Origin: Marivita sp046591575
Lineage (GTDB): Bacteria; Pseudomonadota; Alphaproteobacteria; Rhodobacterales; Rhodobacteraceae
Direction: 5' to 3'
DNA length: 64,000 nt
Assembly: GCF_046591575.1 (NCBI RefSeq)
Contig: NZ_JBIQWA010000003.1
Location: forward strand, 248,001-312,000
Shown here: positions 37,036 through 47,174 of the stretch, piece after piece
Position numbering within the stretch: position 1 is the first letter of the stretch
How the letters are laid out: the number at the start of each line of letters is the position of its first letter
Made by a program: the position numbers and the translations under genes
The notes under the pieces: generated by a model
Told to the model about the DNA's origin: nothing
Seen by the model: the letters and a program-made list of their open reading frames with translations, nothing else
The model's database searches: none

Positions 37036-37133
37036 CACGCGCTGTCCGTTGGCGGCATCGGATGTCGCGAACCGGCGCGACCATGGCCCATATCACAGCC
37101 GACGCTGCCTCATGTGCTTTGCGGGAGGCTGAC

Positions 37134-38282
37134 ATGACGGTACTGGACCCGGATCTTGCCGATATTCACAAACCAACAGCCCGCGCGCGTGGCTTGCTCA
37201 ATGCGCATTATATCGACACTGAAAAGTACGACGAGGAACGCGACGCGCTGTTTGGGTCTGGCTGGGCAGGTTTGGCTGTGGCCTCTGATGTTGCAGACAT
37301 CGGCGATGCCGTTCCGCTGACCTTTCTGGACATCCCTCTTTTGCTGATACGGGGCCGGGATGATGGTGTTCGGGTGTTTCAGAACATCTGCCGTCACCGA
37401 GGCATGATCCTGGTGGATCAGCCGCGCAAGATCGAAGGAGCCATTCGCTGCCCCTATCATTCCTGGTGTTACAGCACGCAGGGAAAGCTGGTCGCAACGC
37501 CGCATGTCGGTGGGCCGGGACGGAATACCCATGACGAGATTGATCCCGACACGCTGGGCCTGATCGAAGTTCGCAGCCATATCTGGCGCGATGTTGTCTG
37601 GATCAACCTGTCCGGCACTGCCCCCGCATTCGAGGACGCGATGTCCGATATCATCACCCGCTGGCGGGATTTTGATCAGCCGATGTATCACGGCGGCGCG
37701 GACAGCCGCTTTACCCTGAGTGTCGCGGCGAATTGGAAACTGGCGGTCGAGAATTACTGCGAAAGCTATCACCTGCCTTGGGTGCATCCCGGTCTCAACA
37801 GCTATTCACGGCTGGAAGACCACTACAATATCGAACAACCCGGCGTCTTTTCCGGCCAGGGCACGTTGGTGTATCGCCAGCTCAAGGATGAGGCGGGACA
37901 CAGCTTTGAGGATTTTGGCGGGCTTGGGTCAAAGTGGGACGCCGGGGCCGAGTATCTGGCGATTTATCCAAACGTGTTGCTAGGCGTGCACCGCGATCAT
38001 GCGTTTGCGATCATTCTGCAACCAGATGGCCCGAACCGGACGGAAGAACAGGTCCATCTGTACTATGCGACCGAAACACCCGATGACACGTTGCGTCGCC
38101 GCAATGCGGCACAGTGGAAAGAGGTTTTTGAGGAAGACATCTTTGTTGTCGAAGGTATGCAGCGCGGGCGTCGTGCGCCGGGCTTTGACGGTGGCCGGTT
38201 TTCACCGGCGATGGACGGTCCGACCCTTTGCTTTCACCAATGGGCTGCCGCGCGACTTGGGGCCTATAGGGACAGGACATGA
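37134..38282 (+). CDS. Rieske non-heme iron oxygenase, alpha subunit
   Basis: A 382-residue ring-hydroxylating-type oxygenase. The Rieske cluster ligands are C86 and H88 in NICRHRG and C106 and H109 in CPYHSW. The mononuclear iron site is in the segment NYCESYHLPWVHPG, with H213 and H218. Such enzymes demethylate betaines or hydroxylate rings; the closest feel is to glycine-betaine, carnitine or choline monooxygenases, but the substrate is unproven. A reductase gene is not adjacent. The ATG at 37134 after GGGAGG is chosen over earlier in-frame ATGs. It overlaps the next small gene by ATGA. Confidence 0.88.
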   Translation: MTVLDPDLADIHKPTARARGLLNAHYIDTEKYDEERDALFGSGWAGLAVASDVADIGDAVPLTFLDIPLLLIRGRDDGVRVFQNICRHRGMILVDQPRKIEGAIRCPYHSWCYSTQGKLVATPHVGGPGRNTHDEIDPDTLGLIEVRSHIWRDVVWINLSGTAPAFEDAMSDIITRWRDFDQPMYHGGADSRFTLSVAANWKLAVENYCESYHLPWVHPGLNSYSRLEDHYNIEQPGVFSGQGTLVYRQLKDEAGHSFEDFGGLGSKWDAGAEYLAIYPNVLLGVHRDHAFAIILQPDGPNRTEEQVHLYYATETPDDTLRRRNAAQWKEVFEEDIFVVEGMQRGRRAPGFDGGRFSPAMDGPTLCFHQWAAARLGAYRDRT

Positions 38283-38491
38283 CACCGGATACCAACGCAG
38301 CGCTTTTGGAAGCCCATGACAGGGGCGATCTGGATGCGTTGGTTTCCGGCTACATGGCGGCGGCGGACAGCGCATCCGACCATGATGCGGCCTGCTTTTT
38401 TCTGACCCATGCCTATGTGTTCGCGCTGGAGGCGGGAGATGCGCGAGAAGACGCGCTTCGGGCAAAGCTTGCGGAAAACGGACGGATTTAG
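38279..38491 (+). CDS. small acidic helical protein coupled to the Rieske oxygenase
   Basis: A 70-residue protein, acidic and alanine-rich, with helices such as LEAHDRGDLDALVSGYMAAAD and ACFFLTHAYVFALEAGD. Its ATG overlaps the oxygenase stop (ATGA), so it is translationally coupled and probably works with the oxygenase. I do not recognise a family; the helical pairs resemble a single TPR-like hairpin. Confidence 0.65.
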   Translation: MTPDTNAALLEAHDRGDLDALVSGYMAAADSASDHDAACFFLTHAYVFALEAGDAREDALRAKLAENGRI

Positions 38492-38503
38492 AGCAAAGAA
38501 GCG

Positions 38504-39295
38504 TTACGCTGAGGGTGCCGAGGGGCTGTCCTGATTAAGGATATCGTAAAGGTGCCATGTTGCGTGACCCAGCAAAGGCAACGCCACGAACAGGCCCAGA
38601 AAGCCCGGCAGCAATGCCAGAAAGGTCACAATAGCGATAAACGCCCCCCAGCCCAGCATCACCACCGGATGCTGCAGCACATACTGAAAAGATGTGATCA
38701 TCGCGGTGACGAAATCCACTTCGCGATCCAGCAAAAGCGGCAGGGCAAGCACCGTGATGTTAAACAACAGGATCGCGAACAAGGCCCCGACAATCGTGCC
38801 AACCGTCAGCATCAACAGGCCGTTGCTCGACAGGTACACCTCGAACGAGGAAGATACATTGGTCATCGTGCTTAGCCCCAGAAAAAGCGCAAAGATCATG
38901 TGGCCGATGAAGAACCAGAATAAAAACACGATCACGATGATCGCACAGATCGACGGAAGTTGACGGCGCGACTGCTGAAGCACAACGCCAAAGATCTCCG
39001 AAGCGACCAGCGGATCACCGCGTTCGATCCGTCGGCTGACGTCATAAAGACCGACCGCCGCAAACGGGCCGATCAATGGAAACCCGATGGCGGCCAGAAC
39101 CAACCAGAATGTCGTGCCCGAGCTGAGGGTGATCCAGGTGATCCCCCACCCTGCCAGAACGTAAAACCCGGCAAATACAAAGGCAAAGCCCGGCGCGCGT
39201 TTCATGTCCTGCCATCCCCGCCTCAAGGCCAGCTTCAGCGTCTCAACCGACACTGTGCCCAATGCGGGCACACCAAGTTCGGGGCTGTCATTCAT
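38504..39295 (-). CDS. DUF2189 membrane protein
   Basis: A 263-residue protein with about six membrane helices: AFVFAGFYVLAGWGITWITL, FWLVLAAIGFPLIGPFAAV, SICAIIVIVFLFWFFIGHM and further segments. The amphipathic opening TLKLALRRGWQDMKRAP and the loop GLYDVSRRIERGDP match DUF2189. Function unknown. The ATG at 39295 has GGAG upstream. It is downstream of prfB on the same strand, 125 bases away. Confidence 0.85.
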   Translation of the reverse strand: MNDSPELGVPALGTVSVETLKLALRRGWQDMKRAPGFAFVFAGFYVLAGWGITWITLSSGTTFWLVLAAIGFPLIGPFAAVGLYDVSRRIERGDPLVASEIFGVVLQQSRRQLPSICAIIVIVFLFWFFIGHMIFALFLGLSTMTNVSSSFEVYLSSNGLLMLTVGTIVGALFAILLFNITVLALPLLLDREVDFVTAMITSFQYVLQHPVVMLGWGAFIAIVTFLALLPGFLGLFVALPLLGHATWHLYDILNQDSPSAPSA

Positions 39296-39420
39296 GCCAT
39301 TCTCCAACACCTGACCTTTGAATATGGCTATGAAATCCACTTGGGCGGCATTTGGCAATAACAAGCTGTCACAGACCGGCGCAACCGGCGGGTTTCAAGC
39401 GGCATCCCCCGCGGGTCGGG

Positions 39421-40545
39421 TCAGTCGCCCTGAGCTTCTGCGCGCGATTTGCCGGACACGTTCTGCGCAAGGGTTGCGGCCATGAACGGGTCAAGATCGC
39501 CATCCAAAACGCCTTTGGTGTCGGATGTTTCGTGATTGGTGCGCAGGTCTTTGACCATCTGATAAGGCTGCAGCACGTAAGAGCGGATCTGATTGCCCCA
39601 GCCGGCATCCCCTTTGGCTTCGTGGGCTGCGTTGATGTCCGCGTTGCGTCGGTCCAGCTCAAGCTGATAAAGCCGCGATTTCAACGCCTTCATGGCGATA
39701 TCCCGGTTTTGGTGCTGGGATTTTTCGGAACTGGTGACAACAATCCCTGTCGGATTGTGGGTGATACGCACCGCCGAATCCGTGGTGTTGACGTGCTGCC
39801 CACCGGCACCGGAAGAGCGATAGGTGTCGATGCGAATATCCGCCGGATTGACCTCGATTTCGATATTGTCATCCACAACCGGATAGACCCAGACCGAACA
39901 GAATGACGTATGGCGTTTTGCGGCGCTGTCGAAAGGCGAGATCCGCACCAGGCGATGCACGCCGCTTTCGGATTTCAACCAGCCATAGGCGTTCGGACCA
40001 GAGATCTTATAGGCAGCCGATTTGATGCCCGCCTCTTCACCCGGTGTTTCGGATTGAAGCTCCACCTCGTAGCCGCGCCGTTCGGCCCAGCGGACATACA
40101 TCCGCGCCAGCATGTTGGCCCAATCGCAGGATTCCGTGCCACCTGCGCCAGAGTTGATTTCGAGGAACGTGTCATTGCCGTCTGCTTCGCCATCCAGCAG
40201 CGCCTCCAGTTCTTTTTTGGCGGCCTTGTCCGCAAGCGATTTCAGCGCTTCTTCGGCATCCGTGACGACTTCCTGATCGTCCTCCATTTCGCCCAGTTCG
40301 ATCATCTCGACATTGTCGGACAAGTCTTGCTTGATCGAGGTGTAGGTCTCGATCGCGTCCACCAGCATTTGCCGGTCCCGCATCAGCTTTTGCGCCGCTG
40401 CTGGATCGTCCCACAGGTTCGGGTCTTCGACACGGGCGTTGAATTCTTCCAGCCGATGCTGGGCCGTCTCCCAATCCAGACGCTGCTCAAGCAGATTCAC
40501 GGATTTTTCAATCTGATCAACGATGTTCTGAATTTCAGCGCGCAT
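39421..40545 (-). CDS. prfB: peptide chain release factor 2
   Basis: RF2 ends translation at UGA and UAA. The 374-residue protein is complete. The stop-codon-reading tripeptide SPF is in VRISPFDSAAKRHTSF and the catalytic GGQ in SSGAGGQHVNTTDSA. The frame is continuous from the ATG at 40545, so the in-frame TGA that drives autoregulatory +1 frameshifting in many bacteria is absent. It lies downstream of mrcA in the order amiC-mrcA-prfB. Confidence 0.97.
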   Translation of the reverse strand: MRAEIQNIVDQIEKSVNLLEQRLDWETAQHRLEEFNARVEDPNLWDDPAAAQKLMRDRQMLVDAIETYTSIKQDLSDNVEMIELGEMEDDQEVVTDAEEALKSLADKAAKKELEALLDGEADGNDTFLEINSGAGGTESCDWANMLARMYVRWAERRGYEVELQSETPGEEAGIKSAAYKISGPNAYGWLKSESGVHRLVRISPFDSAAKRHTSFCSVWVYPVVDDNIEIEVNPADIRIDTYRSSGAGGQHVNTTDSAVRITHNPTGIVVTSSEKSQHQNRDIAMKALKSRLYQLELDRRNADINAAHEAKGDAGWGNQIRSYVLQPYQMVKDLRTNHETSDTKGVLDGDLDPFMAATLAQNVSGKSRAEAQGD

Positions 40546-40642
40546 TGGCGGTCCTGTTTGCTCGATCTTTGATATGGGCAAGTGATAGACCAGCCCCGCC
40601 GCCCCGACAAGGCAGCGCGCGGGCTGGATTTCATCGCAGTCG

Positions 40643-43195
40643 TTAGTAAAGCCCACCAGAGCTAAGCGTGCCGAACGTCGCTTTGGGTCCAACGATTGCC
40701 GTTCCACCGCTTGATGTGGTCACTTGCTTGGCCGCCTGATTGCCGCCTTCGAACAGCTCGAAATTCGAGCCCATGGCAAATCCGCCATCGAATTGGATGC
40801 CAAAAATCGGCTCTTCGCCCTGGCGGAAACACTCGGCCACAACGTTGGGGCCGCTGGCACTGTCAGACAGGCGCGCACCGGTTGTGCGGTCGATTTTGAT
40901 GAAATCACAGCTGTCCGGCGGCCTGAAGGCACTGCCGCCATATTTGGCCACGGCCTTTTGCATAAACGAATTGAACACCGGGCCACACATGCCGCCCCCG
41001 GACGCGCCGCGTCCAAGGCTGCGGGGTTGGTCAAACCCGATATAGCACCCGGCCACGATGTTGGAGGTGAAGCCCACAAACCAGACATCCTTGGCATCAT
41101 TCGTCGTACCGGTTTTGCCAGCGGTTGGGACCGGCAGGTTCACAGCACTGCGTGCCGTGCCGCGTTCCACCACGCCGGTCATCATCGAGGTCAGCTGATA
41201 GGCCGTCACCGAATCCATCACGCGTTCCCGGTTGCTGCGCACGGTTGGGCCCTGCCCCGCCTGTAGATTTGGCAACGTGCAATCTTCGCACACACGCTGA
41301 TCATGCCTGTAAACCGTATTGCCAAACCGGTCCTGAACCCGGTCAACCAGCGTTGGCTCCACCCGTTCCCCGCCATTTGCGAACATCGCGTAGGCGGCGA
41401 CCATTTTGTAAAGCGTGGTTTCATCCGCCCCAAGCGCGTTGGCCAGCACACGCCCCATATTGTCATACACGCCAAACTTTTCCGCATAGCGCGCAACCGT
41501 GTCCATGCCGACCTCTTGCGCCAGTCGAATGGTCATCAGGTTTCGTGATTGTTCGATACCCGTGCGCAAAGGCGTGGGGCCGTAAAACCGGTTGGACGCA
41601 TTTTTCGGACGCCAGACACCTTGCGGTGTGTTGATCTCAATCGGGGCATCCACAACGATGGTGGCCGGGGAATAGCCACTGTCCAGCGCTGCGGCGAACA
41701 CGAACGGCTTAAAGCTTGATCCGGGCTGGCGCTGTGCCTGTGTGGCACGGTTGAAGACCGAATGCTGATAGCTGAACCCGCCCTGCATCGCCAGCACCCG
41801 GCCGGTGTTGACGTCCATCGCCATAAAGGCACCCTGCACCTGCGGAACCTGACGTAGCGTCCAGCGAATAAAGCTGCCATCATCATCCGACGTCATCCGC
41901 CGCACATGCACAACATCGCCCACGTCAACCAGATCGCCCGCGACCTGGCCCTTACGTCCAAGCGTGCCGTCTTCGTTGCGCTTGCGAGCCCATTGGACGT
42001 CGCGTGCGGGCACCCAATGCCCGTCTTCGTCATCCAGTATGCCCTCGATCCCGATCCGCGCATCATTGGTGCCGACCTCAAGCACAACCGCCGGATACCA
42101 GGGATTCTCCAGCTGGATGTCGCGTGCGATGTTCACATTGTTAAGTGCGGCCCGCCAAGAGGCTTCGTCGGTCAATTGGTCTTGCGGAATGGTCTTGCCT
42201 GTCCCGCGCCAGACGCCTTGCGACCGGTCATAACGTTCCAGCGCCCGTTGCAGCGCATCCTCGGCTTCGACCTGAAGTTCCGGATCAAGTGTGGCGCGGA
42301 CACTGAAACCGCCGGAAAAGAACTCACCTTCTCCAAAGTCGACGCTCAATTGACGGCGGATTTCATCGGTAAAATAGTTGCGCGGAGGCAGCGCTGCGCG
42401 GAACGGTTCGTAATCACCGTTCTGAACAGATTTCAACGGCATCGCAACCTCGACCTCGTAGGTGGCCTGATCAATGAACCCGTTTTCGTACATTTCCTTC
42501 AGCACAAAGTTCCGACGCGACAAAAGCCGGTCTTTCCGGCGCACCGGATGGAATTCGGATGGTGCCTTGGGCATGGAGGCCAGTGTCGCGGCCTCATGCG
42601 GAGCCAGTTCTGTCAGGGGTTTGTTGAAATATGTCTGCGCCGCGGCGGTCACGCCATAGGAGTTCTGCCCAAGAAAGATCTCGTTCATGTAAAGTTCAAG
42701 GATTTTCTCTTTGCTCAGCGTGTCCTCGATGCGGGATGCAAGAATGATCTCTTTGATCTTGCGCTCGACCCGGCGATCCCCGGAAAGCAGAAAGTTCTTC
42801 ATCACCTGTTGCGTGATCGTTGACGCGCCGCGCACGTCCCGTCCACCAGAGGCCACCGCATCCACAGCCGCCGCCGCAATGCCGCGCAGGTCATAGCCTT
42901 GATGGCTGTAGAAATTCTTGTCCTCGGCAGAAATAAACGCCTGTTTGACCAGATCCGGTATTTCATTGGCCGGCGTGAACAGGCGGCGTTCCTGGGCGAA
43001 TTCGTCGATGATCCGGCCTTCGACCGAATAAATGCGGCTGATCGTGGGCGGCGTATATTGTGCCAGGCTTTCATGACTGGGCAGGTCACGGCCATACATC
43101 CAGAACACCGCACCGACCGCAAGCGCCACCATCATGGCACCCAAGGTGATGAGGCTGAAAATCGCCCCGAAAAAAGACAGGATGAATCTGGTCAC
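40643..43195 (-). CDS. mrcA: penicillin-binding protein 1A (bifunctional)
   Basis: PBP1A polymerises and cross-links peptidoglycan. The 850-residue protein has one N-terminal membrane anchor (about 5-33). The GT51 glycosyltransferase domain carries the catalytic EDKNFYSHQG and ASTITQQVMKNFLL. A long OB-like region precedes the transpeptidase, whose motifs are SSFK (in QPGSSFKPFVFAA), SRN (IEQSRNLMT) and KTG (TAGKTGTTNDAKDVW). The last ~100 residues are non-catalytic and include a Ser/Gly-rich tail. It follows amiC. Confidence 0.96.
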   Translation of the reverse strand: MTRFILSFFGAIFSLITLGAMMVALAVGAVFWMYGRDLPSHESLAQYTPPTISRIYSVEGRIIDEFAQERRLFTPANEIPDLVKQAFISAEDKNFYSHQGYDLRGIAAAAVDAVASGGRDVRGASTITQQVMKNFLLSGDRRVERKIKEIILASRIEDTLSKEKILELYMNEIFLGQNSYGVTAAAQTYFNKPLTELAPHEAATLASMPKAPSEFHPVRRKDRLLSRRNFVLKEMYENGFIDQATYEVEVAMPLKSVQNGDYEPFRAALPPRNYFTDEIRRQLSVDFGEGEFFSGGFSVRATLDPELQVEAEDALQRALERYDRSQGVWRGTGKTIPQDQLTDEASWRAALNNVNIARDIQLENPWYPAVVLEVGTNDARIGIEGILDDEDGHWVPARDVQWARKRNEDGTLGRKGQVAGDLVDVGDVVHVRRMTSDDDGSFIRWTLRQVPQVQGAFMAMDVNTGRVLAMQGGFSYQHSVFNRATQAQRQPGSSFKPFVFAAALDSGYSPATIVVDAPIEINTPQGVWRPKNASNRFYGPTPLRTGIEQSRNLMTIRLAQEVGMDTVARYAEKFGVYDNMGRVLANALGADETTLYKMVAAYAMFANGGERVEPTLVDRVQDRFGNTVYRHDQRVCEDCTLPNLQAGQGPTVRSNRERVMDSVTAYQLTSMMTGVVERGTARSAVNLPVPTAGKTGTTNDAKDVWFVGFTSNIVAGCYIGFDQPRSLGRGASGGGMCGPVFNSFMQKAVAKYGGSAFRPPDSCDFIKIDRTTGARLSDSASGPNVVAECFRQGEEPIFGIQFDGGFAMGSNFELFEGGNQAAKQVTTSSGGTAIVGPKATFGTLSSGGLY

Positions 43196-43308
43196 TCTGT
43201 GCCCCTGTACTGGTTCTTCAACCCCTACAAAACTGGAGGGGATTGGTCAAAACACAATGCCGCGTGGACCGGCATCCGGTTGCCTATGACGCAAGGTCAC
43301 AGGGTGGT

Positions 43309-44526
43309 TTACTTGCGCCTGAGCGGCGCAAGGGCTGTGTCTTCGTCCCGCCAGGCCATCAGCCCGTCGCGGATGCCAGCCGCCATGCCCTGCCGCCAGA
43401 TCGGATCGCTGAGGTTTCTGAGGTCTTCATCGGTAGACAAAAACCCGACCTCCAGCAAAACCGACGGAATGTCCGCGGCCTTGAGCACCGAAAACCCCGC
43501 GCTGCGCAAAGGCCGTTTGTGAACGCGTCCAACGGCGTTTTCGATCCCGCGCAGCATATGTTTGGCCAAGGCTTCGCTGCGCGGCGCATTTTGCAGCCGT
43601 GCCAGGCTCATCAATACGCTGGCCACGCGATCATCCGACCGGCTTAGATCCACCCCCGCCAACAGGTCATCGCGGTCATGCCGTTCGGCCAGGGCGGCAG
43701 AGGCGGCATCAGAGGCGGCGTCAGACAAGGTATAAACGGCCGCCCCCCGCGCCTGACCTTCAGCCAGAGCATCCGCGTGCAACGAAATGAACAGGTCTGC
43801 CCCCGCGTCCCGCGCTGCGGCGACACGCGCTTCCAGCGACACAAAGTAATCGCCGGTCCGGGTTAACGCCACGTCAAATCCACCCGCCCGGCGCAGCACG
43901 TCTTGCAGCTCTCGGGCGAACACCAGCATCAGATCGGCCTCGTTGACCGTGCCACGCTCGGCACCGGGATCAATGCCGCCGTGACCGGGATCAAGAACCA
44001 CCATCAACCGATCAGGATCACGAGGCGGCACCGCGGTAACATCGGCGGCCTTTGGCAAATCCCAGCGCGGGTCCTGCGGGGCACCCGATGCGGCATCGAA
44101 CGTGGCTTGGTCCGTGCTGTCGATCCGCACAGTGATGACCGCGCGGCCGGAGGTAACATCCGTCTCAAGCGCGGCGGTTCTGATCGTCATCGGTTCGGCC
44201 AGTTCGGCCACCAGACGCGACCAACCGGGACGATAGCCGCCCATACGCACAGCGGTCACTCGCACCCCGGCAATCAGGCTTTGGGGGTCAACATCGCCCC
44301 ATTGCACCTCGCGAAAATCCATCACAAGCCGATTGGGCGCGCTCAGCGTGAACACACGCCACGGCACCCCCTGGCTGATCTCGAGCCGCAATTCGGCACC
44401 GCGCCTGATGTCCTGAATTGCGCCAGTTTCAAAGCGCGCCAAGGCCCCCAGATCCTGCGCGGCGACAGGCCCTGCCAGACCGGCGCACAGCACAATCGCC
44501 CAAAACCGCGTTAGAATACCGCTCAT
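43309..44526 (-). CDS. amiC: N-acetylmuramoyl-L-alanine amidase with AMIN domain
   Basis: The 405-residue periplasmic enzyme splits septal peptidoglycan. A signal peptide (FWAIVLCAGLAGPVAAQ, cleavage about residue 23) is followed by an AMIN peptidoglycan-binding domain (about 30-135; RLVMDFREVQWGD, GYRPGWSRLV). The zinc amidase domain then shows VVLDPGHGGIDPGA, LFISLHADALAE and the catalytic glutamate in VLLEVGFLST. The ATG at 44526 directly follows GGAGGAAC. First of amiC-mrcA-prfB. Confidence 0.94.
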   Translation of the reverse strand: MSGILTRFWAIVLCAGLAGPVAAQDLGALARFETGAIQDIRRGAELRLEISQGVPWRVFTLSAPNRLVMDFREVQWGDVDPQSLIAGVRVTAVRMGGYRPGWSRLVAELAEPMTIRTAALETDVTSGRAVITVRIDSTDQATFDAASGAPQDPRWDLPKAADVTAVPPRDPDRLMVVLDPGHGGIDPGAERGTVNEADLMLVFARELQDVLRRAGGFDVALTRTGDYFVSLEARVAAARDAGADLFISLHADALAEGQARGAAVYTLSDAASDAASAALAERHDRDDLLAGVDLSRSDDRVASVLMSLARLQNAPRSEALAKHMLRGIENAVGRVHKRPLRSAGFSVLKAADIPSVLLEVGFLSTDEDLRNLSDPIWRQGMAAGIRDGLMAWRDEDTALAPLRRK

Positions 44527-44602
44527 GTTCCTCCAAAGACCTCTGATCGGGTCATTGGCACATATATAGCGGATTCGGGCACCGCAGAACAGGTTCGATG
44601 CA

Positions 44603-45757
44603 TCAGTCGATATGGCCATGTTTGCGCATGAACACCTGCAGCCGTTCCAGCCCCTCCACGATGTCTTTGGTGGATCGTGCATAGGAAAACCGCACAGTTC
44701 CGCCGCCCCGCATCGGATCAAAATCCAGCCCCGGCGTCACCGCAACACCGGCCTCGTCCAGAATGGCGCGGGCAAAATCGCGGCTGTCGGTGGTGATATG
44801 GGAGATATCAGCATAGACGTAAAACGCGCCATCCGGCGGTGCGATGCGATCAAACCCGGCCTTGGGCAGTCCGTCGATCATCAAGCGCCGGTTTTCACGG
44901 TAGATTTCCATGTTCAGGTTCAATTCCTCGGTGGCCTCCATCGCGGCCAAAGCCGCGACCTGTGACACATGCGGCGCGCAAATGAACATGTTCTGCGCCA
45001 AGCGTTCGACCTGGCGCACAGAGTTTTCCGGCAAAACCAGCCACCCCACACGCCAGCCCGTCATGCTGAAGAATTTGGAAAACGAATTGATGACGCACAC
45101 ATCGTCACTGATCTGAAGGGCGGTGACCGCCTTTTGTTCGTATTCGATCCCGTGATAAATCTCGTCCGACAAGAACGCCGCGCCGCGCGCCTGTGCGGCG
45201 TCGATCAGATCGGACAAGGCAGCTTTGCCCAGCATTGTGCCGGTCGGATTGGCTGGCGAGGCCACCATCATGCCCTCATAGTCCACCCCTGTCAGATCAG
45301 ATGGCTCTAGCTGATAACGTGCCTCGGCGCGGGTCTGGATTTCGACCGGAACCAGATCGAGCGATTTCATGATCTGGCGATATGACGGATAGCCCGGCGC
45401 GCCCAAAGCGATGCGGTCCCCGCCATCGAACAAGGCAGAAAACGCTAGGATGAATCCGCCCGAAGACCCCGGAGTGACAACAACGCGCGCCGGATCAAGA
45501 TCGACATTGTACCAGTCACCATACAGGCGTGCGATGCGCCGTCTGAGCGCCGGAAGGCCCAAAGCCACGGTGTATCCCAGCGGATCATCGCGCATGGCAT
45601 CGGCCACCGCATCGCGCGCCCGTACCGGTGCCGGAGTGCCCGGCTGGCCCACTTCCATATGGATTATATGACGCCCGGCCTCTTCGGCGCGGCGCGCGGC
45701 ATCCATGACATCCATCACGATAAAGGGATCAACCGCCCCACGGCTTGAGTTCCGCAT
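44603..45757 (-). CDS. PLP-dependent aminotransferase class I/II
   Basis: A 384-residue fold-type I enzyme. It shows HMEVGQPGTPAP, ASPANPTGTMLG, AFLSDEIYHGIEYE and the PLP lysine in INSFSKFFSMTGWRVGWLV. The C-terminal arginine is in GGGTVRFSYARS. The sequence style is that of AspC/AlaT-like enzymes annotated in roseobacters, but the substrate is unresolved. The ATG at 45757 has GGAGAG upstream. The second aminotransferase in this window (21005) is not a close duplicate. Confidence 0.9.
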   Translation of the reverse strand: MRNSSRGAVDPFIVMDVMDAARRAEEAGRHIIHMEVGQPGTPAPVRARDAVADAMRDDPLGYTVALGLPALRRRIARLYGDWYNVDLDPARVVVTPGSSGGFILAFSALFDGGDRIALGAPGYPSYRQIMKSLDLVPVEIQTRAEARYQLEPSDLTGVDYEGMMVASPANPTGTMLGKAALSDLIDAAQARGAAFLSDEIYHGIEYEQKAVTALQISDDVCVINSFSKFFSMTGWRVGWLVLPENSVRQVERLAQNMFICAPHVSQVAALAAMEATEELNLNMEIYRENRRLMIDGLPKAGFDRIAPPDGAFYVYADISHITTDSRDFARAILDEAGVAVTPGLDFDPMRGGGTVRFSYARSTKDIVEGLERLQVFMRKHGHID

Positions 45758-45814
45758 CAATCTCTCCGTACCGTGTTTTGCGGCAGACCTATGGGCGAAT
45801 ACGGGGCAACGTCA

Positions 45815-47152
45815 ATGTATAGAGCGACACTGCATCTTTTTCGAATGACGGGGCTGGGTCTTTGTCTGACAGCGCTGATCGCAGCGGCCCCCGCCAAGGC
45901 CGCACAGCTGTTGCGGGATGCAGATATCGAATACGCGCTCAAGCAACTGGGCATCCCGATCCTGCGCGCCGCTGGCCTTAGTCCAAATCAGGTGCGTATT
46001 CTGCTGATCAACGACAACACTTTGAATGCGTTTATCGTCGACACCAGCCATATTTTCATTCACTCGGGGTTGCTCTCCAAGCTGGACAGTGCCGCGCAAA
46101 TTCAGGCGGTGATCGCCCATGAGGCCGCGCATATTGCCAATGGCCATATCGCCCGGCGGATGGGCAACATACGCACTGCGCGCACGGCGGCAGGCTTGGG
46201 CCTTGTGCTGGCCGCGGCTGCCGCGGCGGCCGGTGGGGGTCAGGCGGCTGCGGGGATTGCAATCGGCACCCAAACATCGGCGATGCGCAGCTTTCTGGCC
46301 CATACCCGCGCCGAAGAGGCCTCGGCCGATATCAGCTCTATCCGGTATCTGGTGCAGGCCGGTGTCGATTCGCAGGGCGCAATCGAGGTGCAGGATCTGT
46401 TTCGTGGTCAAGTGGCCCTGTCCGAACGCCGCCAGGACCCGTATATGCGCTCCCACCCTTTGACACGGGACCGATTGCGTGCATTGAAAGGTCTGGTTGC
46501 GGGTGTCTCGGCGAACACCGCCCCGGACCCGACCGCCAATTACTGGTTTGCCCGCGCCAAAGGCAAGCTGACCGCGTTCACACGCGCGCCCAGCTGGACG
46601 CTGCGTCGTGCCGATCAAAGCGGGTCTGCCGATATCGCACAGATGCGCAAGGCGGTCGCCTATCACCGGCAAAGCGATCTGCGCAACGCGCTGGCCAATA
46701 TCGATGGCGCGATTTCGATGCGCCCCAATGATCCGTTTCTGCGCGAGTTGAAAGGCCAGATCCTGCTGGAATCGCGCCGCGCCTCGGATGCTGTGGCGGT
46801 CTATTCCGCCGCCGCCCGTCTGGCACCGCGCGAACCGCTGGTTCTTGGCGGGCTGGGGCGCGCCCATTTGGCCGCAGGCAATGCCGGTGAGGCGGTGCGG
46901 GTGCTGGAAACGGCGCGCGGACGGGATTTTGGCGATGCCCGTATCCTGCGCGATTTGTCGGTGGCCTATGCAAAAACCGGCAAAACCGCGATGGCCTCGC
47001 TCGTCACTGCCGAACGGTATGCCCTTCAGGGCAGATTGAAAGACGCCGCGATCCACGCAAAACGCGCCGAAGGGGCGCTGTCGCGCGGGTCAGGCCCATG
47101 GCAACGCGCGCAGGATGTGTTAATTGCTGCGCAACGCGCCACACAGCGCTGA
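45815..47152 (+). CDS. M48 metalloprotease with TPR repeats (BepA-like)
   Basis: A periplasmic protease resembling BepA/YfgC, which controls assembly of outer-membrane proteins. A signal peptide (MTGLGLCLTALIAAAPAKA) leads to the M48 domain with the zinc motif HEAAHIANGH and the downstream zinc glutamate in RAEEASADISS. The C-terminal ~150 residues are TPR-like helices (RQSDLRNALANIDGAISMRP, SDAVAVYSAAARLAP). The start is uncertain among several ATG and GTG codons; 45815 is chosen because it gives a normal n-region of about ten residues. Confidence 0.88.
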   Translation: MYRATLHLFRMTGLGLCLTALIAAAPAKAAQLLRDADIEYALKQLGIPILRAAGLSPNQVRILLINDNTLNAFIVDTSHIFIHSGLLSKLDSAAQIQAVIAHEAAHIANGHIARRMGNIRTARTAAGLGLVLAAAAAAAGGGQAAAGIAIGTQTSAMRSFLAHTRAEEASADISSIRYLVQAGVDSQGAIEVQDLFRGQVALSERRQDPYMRSHPLTRDRLRALKGLVAGVSANTAPDPTANYWFARAKGKLTAFTRAPSWTLRRADQSGSADIAQMRKAVAYHRQSDLRNALANIDGAISMRPNDPFLRELKGQILLESRRASDAVAVYSAAARLAPREPLVLGGLGRAHLAAGNAGEAVRVLETARGRDFGDARILRDLSVAYAKTGKTAMASLVTAERYALQGRLKDAAIHAKRAEGALSRGSGPWQRAQDVLIAAQRATQR

Positions 47153-47174
47153 AAATCCGATAATGGAGAGTTTG

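Noticed and set aside
39421..40545. Programmed frameshift in prfB
   Set aside because: The frame is uninterrupted from a normal ATG, with no in-frame TGA near codon 26.
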